From positions 1 to 64,000 of the forward strand of contig NZ_JADMJL010000010.1 of the NCBI RefSeq assembly GCF_018780585.1: a DNA stretch of 64,000 nucleotides, in the 5' to 3' direction. Under the pieces are notes generated by a model. That model worked only from the letters and a program-made list of their open reading frames with translations, did no database searches and was not told the DNA's origin. The translations under genes were made by a program, and so were the position numbers. Below are positions 8,776-16,018 of this stretch, piece by piece (within the stretch, counting starts at the first letter, position 1; every line of letters starts with the position of its first letter). Origin of the DNA: Methyloversatilis discipulorum (GTDB taxonomy: Bacteria > Pseudomonadota > Gammaproteobacteria > Burkholderiales > Rhodocyclaceae).

Positions 8776-9432
8776 TCAGCGCAGGATGCGGCTGGCGACC
8801 AGCGCGTGCGCGCGCTGTGCACAGCTGTCGACGTCGATCTCGTGCAGGCCGTCGACGCCGACTTCGAAAATACCGGCCTCGGTCACGATGAAATCCATCG
8901 GAATGTCGTGCGGCTGCGGGTGGATGGTGGGCATGCGCGACAGTTCGAAGGCCACGCCTATCTTCAGCGGCTGCACCGCGCAGGCGGCCAGCGTGCGGTC
9001 GAAGAAACCGCCGCCGTAGCCGAGGCGGTAGCCGCGCGCGTCGAAACCGACTGGCGGAATCAGCAGCGCGTGCGGCTGGACGACATTGGTGTCGTCCGGC
9101 ACCGGCAGGTCATAGACGCCGGGTGTGGTCGCCACCCCGGGCCACCATTCGCGGAATACCAGCGGCGCCTTGCGCTCGACCACTTCGGGCAGCGCACCGC
9201 GCGCGCCCTGCACGCGCAGCGAGCGCAGCAGATGGCGCGAGTCGAACTCGCCGCGGAAGGGCCAGCAGAAGCCGACCGTCATGTGCTGCAGCAGCGGAAA
9301 GCCGGCTTCGAGATAGCCGGTGATTTCGACGTTGCGCGCCATGCGCTGTGCCGGATCGACCGCCTCGCGCTCGGCCAGCAGTCGTTGCCGTTCGGCACGC
9401 CGCCAGGCGGCCAGATTGTCCGGGGTGCTCAT
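8776..9432 (-). CDS. ygfA: 5-formyltetrahydrofolate cyclo-ligase
   Basis: 218 residues. Converts 5-formyl-THF plus ATP to 5,10-methenyl-THF, returning stored folate to the one-carbon pool. The family signature GYRLGYGGGFFDR (134-146) is intact, and the PHALLIPPVGFDARG lead-in and an N-terminal Arg-rich ATP-binding region (RRAERQRLLAERE) are present. The ATG overlaps the stop of the upstream membrane protein gene (ATGA), so the start is well fixed. In most proteobacteria the gene sits near 6S RNA or zapA; here it is inside a long run with NO-response and MoxR genes, which is unusual. Confidence 0.95.
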   Translation of the reverse strand: MSTPDNLAAWRRAERQRLLAEREAVDPAQRMARNVEITGYLEAGFPLLQHMTVGFCWPFRGEFDSRHLLRSLRVQGARGALPEVVERKAPLVFREWWPGVATTPGVYDLPVPDDTNVVQPHALLIPPVGFDARGYRLGYGGGFFDRTLAACAVQPLKIGVAFELSRMPTIHPQPHDIPMDFIVTEAGIFEVGVDGLHEIDVDSCAQRAHALVASRILR

Positions 9433-10511
9433 GCGGGCATCTCCTTCCTATGTAGACCTGCACTCACCGCACGCAACATGACGCCGGCAAACAGCAGGAT
9501 GGCCAGCGCGTGACCGGCGCCAGCGACCATCAGTGCATCATGCCGCCCGACGCCGACCGCGACAATGCGCAGCGCCAGACTGGCTGCAAGCAGCCACAGT
9601 GGCAGGCGCGCCAGGCCGGTATAGGCAGGCCGCAGTCGCAGCAGCGCCGGCAGGATGATGGGGGCGTGGCCGAACACCATGGCGAACACGAAACCGAGCA
9701 GCACCGCGTGCAGCCCGGTCGCGGCAACCGGAGCGGCGTCCACCGACAGTTCGCCATACAGACTGAGCAGCGCGCCCACCAGCAGCCACAGATAGCCCAC
9801 GGTCAGGCACTGGGCCGTATGACCCGCCCAGCCAGCCGCACGCCACGCACGCGGCGCGATGTCCCAGCGCAGCAGCCAGACGGCCAGCAGCGCGCAGCCC
9901 GACCACAGCGCAAAGGGCAGCACGCCGCTGACGCCGAACGCGATCAGCGCGACCGCGGCGACGAACAGCCGGCGCGCCAGCGGCGGCAGGCGCACCATCT
10001 GCGTCAGCTCACGGCGCTCGCCGGCGATGGTGAGCACGAGGAAGCCGACGCCACCGCGGGTCAGCGCAGCGAGATCGCCGTGCAGCATCCACAGCAGCAC
10101 ACCGACCAGCCAGCACGCAGCGCCGCCCGCTTCGACCAGCAGATGCAGCGACCAGGCGCGGGTGGCGCCCGCATAGATATAGAGGGCGACAAGGCCGGCC
10201 GCAGCGGCCGCCCAGCAGACCTGGGCCAGCGGCAGCAACACCGGCACCTGCGCCAGCACGCCGCCTACGCCAGCCAGCAACGGCGCCAGCAGCCCGGCCA
10301 GTCGCTGCAGCGCGACCGCGCGCTCGAGCGCAATCAAGGTGCCGAAGAAGGCACACAGCATCAGCGCGCCATGCACCGGCGCTGGCATCAGAGGCAGCGG
10401 CAAGCCGAGGCGCGCCAGACCGCCGGTCATGCCGGACAGCAACGCGAACGCCGCCAGCAGCGCGCAGGCGGCGACCGCCCTGCCCCACAGCGGCGACCGC
10501 GCCGGTTTCAT
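9429..10511 (-). CDS. multi-pass integral membrane protein, NnrS-like in character
   Basis: 360 residues with about ten to eleven hydrophobic helices, starting inside the stop of the upstream gene (ATGA). Several conserved-looking His and Arg residues lie at helix ends (PAPVHGALMLCAFFG, SLHLLVEAGG, GLHAVLLGFVFAMVFGHAPI). Such His-rich membrane topology resembles NnrS, and a bona fide nnrS lies four genes upstream, but the NnrS hallmark (GFRPLYLAGALWA) is missing, so I treat it as a distant relative or an unrelated membrane protein. Function unknown; co-transcription with nsrR-like and nnrS genes suggests a role in NO or heme/copper stress (inference). Confidence 0.8.
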   Translation of the reverse strand: MKPARSPLWGRAVAACALLAAFALLSGMTGGLARLGLPLPLMPAPVHGALMLCAFFGTLIALERAVALQRLAGLLAPLLAGVGGVLAQVPVLLPLAQVCWAAAAAGLVALYIYAGATRAWSLHLLVEAGGAACWLVGVLLWMLHGDLAALTRGGVGFLVLTIAGERRELTQMVRLPPLARRLFVAAVALIAFGVSGVLPFALWSGCALLAVWLLRWDIAPRAWRAAGWAGHTAQCLTVGYLWLLVGALLSLYGELSVDAAPVAATGLHAVLLGFVFAMVFGHAPIILPALLRLRPAYTGLARLPLWLLAASLALRIVAVGVGRHDALMVAGAGHALAILLFAGVMLRAVSAGLHRKEMPA

Positions 10512-10912
10512 CCCAGCCGCACCGCGTGACCGTGGCGGTCCACCGGCATCAGGCTGTCGAACCGGCCGGCCTTGACCGACTCGACCATGCGGTCGAGCGC
10601 GCGGTCGACGTCGGCCGCCGTCGGTGGCTGGCCGTCGCGGCCGGACAGCGCAGCGACGAAGGCAATGGACCAGTCCGGCGCGAACAGCTGCGACTCTTCG
10701 ATCAGCGTGGCGAAGTCCTGCAGTTCGTGCGGCGACTTGTCGACGCAGACCTGAGGCACCAGCGCCCCGCCCTGCCCCGCCTCGAAGCGTGCGCGCTCGG
10801 CCGCGGTGGCACCGTCCGGCAGTTCGGCGCGGGCGAACACCAGCAGCAGGCGCTGCGGTTCCGGTTGCTGGCGTGCGGCGGCGAGCAGGTCGTCAAAGGT
10901 GGAAATCTGCAT
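10508..10912 (-). CDS. conserved hypothetical protein (about 130 aa, betaproteobacterial)
   Basis: 134 residues from the ATG at 10912 (GGAG eight to nine bases upstream). The sequence MQISTFDDLLAAARQQPEPQ, then LLVFARAELPD, GALVPQVCVDKSP and FVAALSGRDGQ is a pattern I know from many betaproteobacterial genomes, where it is sometimes labelled 'ribonucleotide reductase subunit alpha'. No reductase motif supports that label. It is soluble, acidic and has no signal peptide; a single Cys sits in the conserved CVDK. It is translationally coupled to the following membrane protein. Function unknown. Confidence 0.82.
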   Translation of the reverse strand: MQISTFDDLLAAARQQPEPQRLLLVFARAELPDGATAAERARFEAGQGGALVPQVCVDKSPHELQDFATLIEESQLFAPDWSIAFVAALSGRDGQPPTAADVDRALDRMVESVKAGRFDSLMPVDRHGHAVRLG

Positions 10913-10941
10913 GCGGAAGGCTCCGTGGATGATCGGGGTTC

Positions 10942-11253
10942 TTACCAGCCGAAGCGTAGCTGCAATGCCGGACTCATGCGGCCCGGATGCCACTCGGTGT
11001 CCCAGTCGAACTCGACATGCACCACCCAGCCGGGCGGGCAGGCGGCGCGCAGTGCAGCGGTCGCGTCCTCGATCAGCACCTCGCCCATCGGGCAGGTCGC
11101 GCTGGTGGGAATGAGCACGACGTCGACGCGGCCGTCCCCGATGTCGATGTGCTTGAGCAGGCCGAGGTCGACGATGCTCTCCGCCAGCTCCGGGTCGGGC
11201 ACCGTGTGCAGAGCGGCGCGCAAGGCGTCAATGGTCGGGATGTTCGCGGTCAT
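10942..11253 (-). CDS. MIP18/DUF59 family metal-sulfur cluster assembly protein
   Basis: 103 residues from the ATG at 11253, overlapping the stop of the nsrR-like gene (ATGA). The DUF59 fold is recognisable from VPDPELAESIVDLGLL (D20-P-E22) and TSATCPMGEVL with the reactive Cys54. Relatives (SufT, PaaD, MIP18) help mature Fe-S proteins. Directly following an Fe-S cluster repressor gene of the NsrR type, it may serve repair of clusters damaged by NO; this is inference. The C-terminus VHVEFDWDTEWHP is as in stand-alone DUF59 proteins. Confidence 0.88.
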   Translation of the reverse strand: MTANIPTIDALRAALHTVPDPELAESIVDLGLLKHIDIGDGRVDVVLIPTSATCPMGEVLIEDATAALRAACPPGWVVHVEFDWDTEWHPGRMSPALQLRFGW

Positions 11254-11690
11254 GAAACTCTCCTGAGCGGCGCGACGCTGCCCGGCGACTGCGCCAGCAG
11301 ATCGGCCAGCGTATGACCGTCGAGGTGAGCGAGAAAGGCCTGCAACGCACCATCGACGATGGCGGTGAGCCGGCAGCGTCCTTCGAGCGTGCAGCCGGTA
11401 CGCGGCGTGTCGGTCAGACATTCGACCAGCCGGAAATCAGGTTCGACGCTGCGGACGACCGCACCGAGGCGGATGTCGGCTGGCGGCTGTGCCAGCCGCA
11501 TGCCGCCGCCCTTGCCGCGTACCGTGTCGAGCCAGCCGGCAAGCGCGAGCTGGTGCGTCACCTTCATCAGATGCGCCTCGGAAATGCCGTAGGCCTGCGC
11601 CACCTCGGCGATGGTGCACAGCCGTTCCGGGTGCTGCCCCACGTGCATCAGCAGGCGCAGCGCGTAATCGGTCATCGTCGTGAGGCGCAT
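11250..11690 (-). CDS. nsrR: Rrf2 family regulator, NsrR-like NO sensor
   Basis: 146 residues from the ATG at 11690, three bases after the nnrS stop. The winged-helix N-terminus MRLTTMTDYALRLL and the recognition region ISEAHLMKVTHQL are typical of Rrf2 proteins. Three cysteines, C91, C100 and C106 (spacing C-x8-C-x5-C), are placed for a [Fe-S] cluster as in NsrR, RirA and IscR; in the NsrR proteins I recall the first gap is shorter. NsrR represses NO-detoxification genes such as nnrS until NO nitrosylates its cluster. Adjacent nnrS supports the NsrR assignment. Likely autoregulatory as part of the nnrS operon. Confidence 0.85.
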   Translation of the reverse strand: MRLTTMTDYALRLLMHVGQHPERLCTIAEVAQAYGISEAHLMKVTHQLALAGWLDTVRGKGGGMRLAQPPADIRLGAVVRSVEPDFRLVECLTDTPRTGCTLEGRCRLTAIVDGALQAFLAHLDGHTLADLLAQSPGSVAPLRRVS

Positions 11691-11692
11691 GT

Positions 11693-12928
11693 TCAGCTCC
11701 GGCGGGGCGTGATGGAAACCGGCTGCACGGCCGGCCCGGCGCGGTCCGGCCGCGGCCGGATCATCATCGGGAAGAAGCGCCACAGGTAGAGCGCGAAGGC
11801 GAGCGCCCACACGGTCGCGGCCAGGTGCAGCAGATGCACCGACGCGGCCGAAGGGTGCAGCGCGGCCAGCCGCAGCACGGCGGCGGCGATCACCAGCACG
11901 TAGGCGGTGACCATGCTGCGGTCTGTTTCGAGCGGCCGGCCGAGGTGGCCGAGCGCGGTGCGCGTAATCATGCCGATGATGAGCACCGAAAAGCCGCCCA
12001 TCGCAATCACATGCACGTGCAGCGCCGTCGGCAGACCGACGCCGGCCGCGTGTGCTGCCGCCAGCAGCAGACCGGCGCCGAGCGACACATAGCCGACGTA
12101 CAGAATCCACAGCAGCGGCTTGTGCAGCACGCGCCACGGCTTCCAGCTCGCCCACTGCACCAGCGCGATGCCGCCCGCCGCGGCCAGCGCGGCCGCCTGC
12201 ACGAGCGGCCAGCCGGCGAGCAGACCGAGCACCGCCAGCGCACTGGCAATCAGCTGCGCCATGCCGCTTTTCAGATGGGTGGGCACGGTCAGGCCGGGCA
12301 CCGCGCGCATGGCGAAGAAGGGAATGACGCGGCGGGCGACCAGCAGCGTGAGCAGCGCCATCACCAGCAGGCCGGCGTTGAAGTGCTGCATCAGCGTGCC
12401 GTAGTCGCCGGCGCGGGCGGCAATCAGGAAGGCGGCGTCGGTCACGCCGAGTGCGAGCAGCATGAAGGGCACGGCGTAGTTGCGGGTATTGCGCGACAGC
12501 AGCACCGAACGCCCGAGCGCCGCGGCGGCCAGCGCGAAGAAGGCGACGTCGGCCAGTGCGCCGACCAGGAAGGCGGCGTCGCCCGGCAGCAGGAAGGCGG
12601 CGCGTGCCACCATCCATGGCAGGCACAGCACGGCCAGTGCGCGGCCTTCGATCGGGTTGATGCCGGTCCAGGCGCCACCGGCCGTCATCAGGAAGCCGAC
12701 CGCGATGGTGGCGACGAAGCCCCACAGCATTTCATGCGCGTGCCAGGCCAGGCCGCCCAGCGTGCCGCCCGCCCACTGCGGCGCGAATATCCACAGCGCC
12801 ACGGCGACCAGTGCCCACAGCGCGCCAGCCAGGTAGAGCGGGCGGAAGCCCATCTCGAGGAAGGCGTCGGCCGAGGGCGCGTGCGCCGGGCCGGTCGCCG
12901 GTTCGTCGATGGTAAGCAGGATGGCCAT
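11693..12928 (-). CDS. nnrS: NnrS family heme-copper membrane protein
   Basis: 411 residues, about twelve transmembrane helices. The N-terminal FLEMGFRPLYLAGALWALVA and WHAHEMLWGFVATIAVGFL segments are diagnostic of NnrS, a membrane protein of denitrifiers and NO-exposed bacteria that protects the cellular iron pool from NO. Several His residues in helices (H-A-H-E-M, HLLHLAATVWA) are candidate metal ligands. First gene of a ten-gene minus-strand run, with the nsrR-like gene two bases downstream. Likely NO-induced through NsrR; a small dyad lies 36 bases upstream of the ATG. No NO reductase or nitrite reductase gene is visible in the window. Confidence 0.92.
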   Translation of the reverse strand: MAILLTIDEPATGPAHAPSADAFLEMGFRPLYLAGALWALVAVALWIFAPQWAGGTLGGLAWHAHEMLWGFVATIAVGFLMTAGGAWTGINPIEGRALAVLCLPWMVARAAFLLPGDAAFLVGALADVAFFALAAAALGRSVLLSRNTRNYAVPFMLLALGVTDAAFLIAARAGDYGTLMQHFNAGLLVMALLTLLVARRVIPFFAMRAVPGLTVPTHLKSGMAQLIASALAVLGLLAGWPLVQAAALAAAGGIALVQWASWKPWRVLHKPLLWILYVGYVSLGAGLLLAAAHAAGVGLPTALHVHVIAMGGFSVLIIGMITRTALGHLGRPLETDRSMVTAYVLVIAAAVLRLAALHPSAASVHLLHLAATVWALAFALYLWRFFPMMIRPRPDRAGPAVQPVSITPRRS

Positions 12929-12963
12929 GTTCGCGGTCCGTCAGGTTGACGGCTGCAAACATA

Positions 12964-12974
12964 TATCCTCGATA
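12964..12974. promoter_or_regulatory. short dyad upstream of nnrS, candidate NsrR/Rrf2 operator
   Basis: TATC-CTC-GATA, an inverted repeat with a 3-bp centre, 36 bases upstream of the nnrS ATG in an AT-rich patch (ATATATCCTCGATAGACC) that stands out from the surrounding high GC. An Rrf2-family regulator is encoded in the same operon, so an operator or the promoter -10 region is plausible. It does not match the enterobacterial NsrR consensus, so confidence is low. Confidence 0.35.
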
Positions 12975-13041
12975 GACCTTAAGACTTGACGCAGGACAAG
13001 CCGGACGTCGGTCCGGCGGGAACGATCGGCATCGACGGGGC

Positions 13042-13371
13042 TCAGCGGCCGGCCGAATCGTGCTCGCTGCGGATGACCTCGCCTTCGATGACGCGGCCAC
13101 CGCTGTCCGGCACGTCGCCGAAGGGCGTCTGCATCGGGTTGTCCATCTGTTCGCGCATGCGCCGACGCAGTTCGCGCGTCTTCCACCACATCCATCCCCA
13201 GAACAGCAACCCGCCCACCACCGCCACGGCGACGATCACCACCGAGAACATGAGGCCGAGCACCAGCAGGCCGCCAGCGGCAATGACCGCGAACAGCTTG
13301 CCGAAGAAGCCCTTGGGTTGGATGTGGAGGTGCCGGCCGTGCAGGCGCCGGGAGGATGGATCGGTGTACAT
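13042..13371 (-). CDS. small two-helix membrane protein, unknown function
   Basis: 109 residues from the ATG at 13371 with AGGGG about eight bases upstream; the frame is open further upstream but lacks another good site. Two closely spaced hydrophobic helices (KLFAVIAAGGLLVLGLMFSV and VIVAVAVVGGLLFWGWMWW) form a hairpin, followed by a basic stretch (KTRELRRRMREQ) and an acidic C-terminal tail. I do not recognise a family. It stands between the nnrS promoter region and the REP-like repeat cluster, transcribed toward nnrS. Confidence 0.68.
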   Translation of the reverse strand: MYTDPSSRRLHGRHLHIQPKGFFGKLFAVIAAGGLLVLGLMFSVVIVAVAVVGGLLFWGWMWWKTRELRRRMREQMDNPMQTPFGDVPDSGGRVIEGEVIRSEHDSAGR

Positions 13372-13472
13372 GCGTGGGCGCCCCTGTCTGTGCGAACTGT
13401 CGATATGAGGGTGACCGCAGGCGCTTGCAAGGGTTCGCCGGGATGGCGCGAAGGACCGTGTCAGAAGCCCTG

Positions 13473-13673
13473 TCGCTGCCAGGGCCGCGCCCACGGGGGA
13501 CCATGCGCCAGACCCGAAGCCTGAGCCGGAGCCGAGGTTCTGTGGGAGGGGTCTTCTGACCCGACAGCAGCCTGTATCGAAGCCCGCGGACTGTGCGGCG
13601 GCCGCACCCACGGGCGGTGCGCGCAAGCGGCCGCTGAAGCCGTGTTCCTGTGGGAGCGAGCGTGCTCGCGATG
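13473..13673. repeat. cluster of four REP-like palindromic repeats in alternating orientation
   Basis: The 339 bp between the small membrane protein and the PilZ gene hold no gene but four related short palindromes. An inverted copy is at about 13473-13499 (GGGCCGCGCCCACGGG), direct copies at 13539-13566 (TGTGGGAGGGGTCTTCTGAC) and 13647-13673 (CTGTGGGAGCGAGCGTGCTC), and a further inverted copy at about 13594-13616. The core TGTGGGAGCGG...CCGCGAC resembles Pseudomonas REP sequences. Alternating orientation is typical of REP doublets mobilised by RAYT transposases; no such transposase is in the window. Confidence 0.7.
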
Positions 13674-13710
13674 AAAGCCTGAACCGGAGCCTGCAGCCGG
13701 AGGGCCGCGA

Positions 13711-14430
13711 CTACAGCCGCCGGTGCGGCTGTTCGACCAGATTCTGGTAGACGTAGCTTTTCAGGAACACCGACGTCTGCGCGTTGATGTCGTCGAATTC
13801 GACGCCATAGGCGGGCTCGCCGGTGTCGGGTACTTCGTGGCGATTGCGGATGTGGCCGCTGACGACGACGCGGGTGCGCACCTTGTGGATGTCGAGGATC
13901 AACTCCAGCGACACCTTGTCGCCGACCTCGCGGCCCGGTTGCCAGACACGCACTTCGGCGCCGGTGGCACTGAGGTTGGTCACCACCGTGGGCACCGGCT
14001 CGTCGGTGTCCATCACGCGAGCGCTGATCGAGGTGGCGATGCGCTCGGCGTTGCGGATCTGCCGCATCGAAATGCGGCGCGGGAACTCGAGATGCAGGTA
14101 TTCGAAGGGGCGCACCGAACGCTTGCCGACGACGGTGGTGAATCCATAGGCATGGCGCCCGGAAAAGGCGCGCACGCCTATCGTGTCGCCCTCTATCGGG
14201 GGGCCGGCCCAGGGGCGCGTGTCGGGCATGGTCACCAGCACGCTCAGGTCGTTCACCCAGCCGATCAGCTTGACCACGCCCGGCTGGTCGCCGAGCTTGG
14301 CCGGCGGTTCGATCACCATGCGGTCACCGACCTTGAGGCCGATGTCCTTGAACAGCACGTCCTGGAGTGTGGTCGCAGCATCGCCGGTCTTCACGGCGTC
14401 TTCGATGGGGCTGGCGGCTCTGGTATTCAT
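13711..14430 (-). CDS. YcgR-like flagellar brake / PilZ domain protein
   Basis: 239 residues with the two-domain YcgR layout. The N-terminal half (about 20-110) is a YcgR-N beta barrel (GDRMVIEPP, VKLIGWVNDLSVLVTMP). The C-terminal half (about 118-235) is PilZ, with an Arg-rich switch (RRISMRQIRNAER) and an N-x-S-x-x-G motif (TNLSATGAEV), the c-di-GMP binding elements. Proteins of this type bind c-di-GMP and slow flagella or act on other outputs. No motility gene is adjacent. The inverted repeat TGTCGTTCCGACA just upstream of the ATG could be an operator, not assigned further. Confidence 0.87.
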   Translation of the reverse strand: MNTRAASPIEDAVKTGDAATTLQDVLFKDIGLKVGDRMVIEPPAKLGDQPGVVKLIGWVNDLSVLVTMPDTRPWAGPPIEGDTIGVRAFSGRHAYGFTTVVGKRSVRPFEYLHLEFPRRISMRQIRNAERIATSISARVMDTDEPVPTVVTNLSATGAEVRVWQPGREVGDKVSLELILDIHKVRTRVVVSGHIRNRHEVPDTGEPAYGVEFDDINAQTSVFLKSYVYQNLVEQPHRRL

Positions 14431-14566
14431 TGTCGTTCCGACACGGCGTAAGGCGTTGATCGGCTACCCGAAACGGGTTTAACGATTTATCCGCGTGGAA
14501 CTGAAGGGGCCGGAGGCCGTCGGCGCAAAAAATTTTTACATTTCACGCGCCGACCGGCCAACGCGT

Positions 14567-15037
14567 TCAGAGCAGGTGCTTTGCCGCCTCCAGACCCTTC
14601 TGCGCGCACTCCTCGTCCTCTGCTTCGCTGCCGCCGCTGACGCCGACGCCACCGATGTGCACGCCCTTCGAGGTCATGATGGGCAGGCCACCGATGATGG
14701 AGGTGGTGCGCGGCAGCACTTCCGCGCCAGGAATGCCCTTGGCCAGTTCGCGGAACTGGCGCGTGGACACCGGCAGGCTGGCCGAGGTGTCGGCCTTCAG
14801 CTGTGCAACCTGCACGCTGATCAGGATGCTGCCGTCCATCCGGCTGAAGTACTTCGGATTGCCGGCGATGTCATGTACCGCAGTGATCATCCGCCAGCCC
14901 TTGCCGGCGGCGTACTTCTCGCAGCCTTCGGCGATCGCCTTGGCGGTGGCCAGGTCGAGCGCCGGCTGTACGGTCTGGGCGTAGGCGCCGCCGGCCACGA
15001 GGGCGAAGGCGAGCGCTGCGGCGATGTGTGTTTTCAT
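14567..15037 (-). CDS. HbpS/GlcG family heme-binding-like periplasmic protein
   Basis: 156 residues from the ATG at 15037, with AAGGAG eight bases upstream. A signal peptide (MKTHIAAALAFALVAGGAYA) precedes a GlcG/HbpS domain: LDLATAKAIAEGCEKYA, AVHDIAGNPKYFSRMDG, the conserved IIGGLPIMTSKGVHIGGVGVSGG loop and a C-terminal EDEECAQKGLEA helix. Members bind heme or degradation products and often lie beside PQQ alcohol dehydrogenases. Last gene of the alcohol-oxidation operon, 31 bp after the second cytochrome. Role in electron transfer or dehydrogenase maturation is unproven. Confidence 0.88.
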   Translation of the reverse strand: MKTHIAAALAFALVAGGAYAQTVQPALDLATAKAIAEGCEKYAAGKGWRMITAVHDIAGNPKYFSRMDGSILISVQVAQLKADTSASLPVSTRQFRELAKGIPGAEVLPRTTSIIGGLPIMTSKGVHIGGVGVSGGSEAEDEECAQKGLEAAKHLL

Positions 15038-15068
15038 ATCGTGTTCTCCTTGTTGTGGTGTGACAGGC

Positions 15069-15494
15069 TCAGAACCAGTTTTCGTCATCGGCCGCGGCGG
15101 CCTTCTTGTCGGCGACCTGCACGCGCTTCGCCTCCTCGCGCAGGAAGGCGATGATCTGGCGGATCTCTTCCGGCTTCAGTGCCGGGCCGAAACCGCCCAT
15201 CTGGGTGTTCGGCCGACCTTCGGAAATGATCTTGAACATGTAGTCGTCGGAATTCGCGCCGCCCGGGCCCCAGGCGCCCTTCACGAGCTGCGGGCCCTTG
15301 CCGCCCTTGCCGCGCGAGTTGTGGCATTGCTGGCAGTTGCGACCGAACAGTTCCTCGCCAGCGCTGGCGTCGCTGGCCGCGGGCGCGCCGCCGCCGGGGC
15401 CTCCTGGGCCGAAGGCCGACACCGGGGTGACGCCGAGCGTCAGCGTGAGCGCGATGGCATACCGCGCGGCCGCGCGTGTCAGGGGGTAGGTCAT
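15069..15494 (-). CDS. class I cytochrome c, distal copy of a tandem pair
   Basis: 141 residues. Signal peptide to about residue 27 (PVSA), a Gly/Pro-rich linker, then one heme site C54-Q-Q-C57-H58 and a probable axial Met in NTQMGGFGPAL. About 36 consecutive residues around the heme site are identical to the neighbouring cytochrome except at the end, while signal peptides and tails differ. Periplasmic electron carrier, probably taking electrons from the PQQ dehydrogenase toward an oxidase. An unusual C-terminal tail, rich in Lys, Ala and Asp and ending in Trp-Phe, is shared by both copies. It is smaller than a typical XoxG/cL cytochrome. Confidence 0.92.
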   Translation of the reverse strand: MTYPLTRAAARYAIALTLTLGVTPVSAFGPGGPGGGAPAASDASAGEELFGRNCQQCHNSRGKGGKGPQLVKGAWGPGGANSDDYMFKIISEGRPNTQMGGFGPALKPEEIRQIIAFLREEAKRVQVADKKAAAADDENWF

Positions 15495-15555
15495 GAAATG
15501 TGCTCCATCGGAAATGCGACAGGTCCGGCCGCGACAGGCGCAGCCGGACGGTGGA

Positions 15556-15963
15556 TCAGAACCAGAGGTCGTCCTCGGCGCCGGCCTTGGCCTTCTCGGC
15601 CGCCTTGACGCGCTTGGCCTCCTCGCGCAGGAAGGCGACGATCTGCCAGATCTCCTGCTGCGTCAGCGCCGGGCCGAAGCCGCCCATCTGCGTGTTCGGG
15701 CGGCCGTTGGCGATGATTCCGTACATGTAGCCGTCGGTATTGGCACCGCCCGGTCCCCAGGCGCCCTTCACCAGTTGCGGGCCCTTGCCGCCCTTGCCGC
15801 GCGAGTTGTGACACTGCTGACAGTTGCGGCCGAACAGCTCTTCGCCCGCTTTCGCAGCGTCCGGGTCGTTGGCCAGCGGATTGGTGGCCGGGATGGCTTC
15901 GTCGGCCTGCGCACCGGCGATCAGGCCGGCGAGCAGCAGGCTCGCTGCGGTGACACGAAACAT
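15556..15963 (-). CDS. class I cytochrome c, proximal copy of a tandem pair
   Basis: 135 residues from the ATG at 15963, preferred over the one at 15975 because GGAG lies six bases upstream of it. Signal peptide (MFRVTAASLLLAGLIAGAQA), then heme motif C48-Q-Q-C51-H52 and the axial Met region NTQMGGFGPAL. Its core is virtually identical to that of the next gene, while the codons differ at many synonymous positions, so the duplication is not very recent or purifying selection is strong. Sits between xoxJ and the second cytochrome gene, 61 bp apart from the latter. Expected partner of the PQQ dehydrogenase. Confidence 0.92.
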   Translation of the reverse strand: MFRVTAASLLLAGLIAGAQADEAIPATNPLANDPDAAKAGEELFGRNCQQCHNSRGKGGKGPQLVKGAWGPGGANTDGYMYGIIANGRPNTQMGGFGPALTQQEIWQIVAFLREEAKRVKAAEKAKAGAEDDLWF

Positions 15964-16018
15964 CTGCAACTCCATTCGAATGCGGTGGCGCCGGCGGCGG
16001 GCCGCCAGCGCCGGTGGA

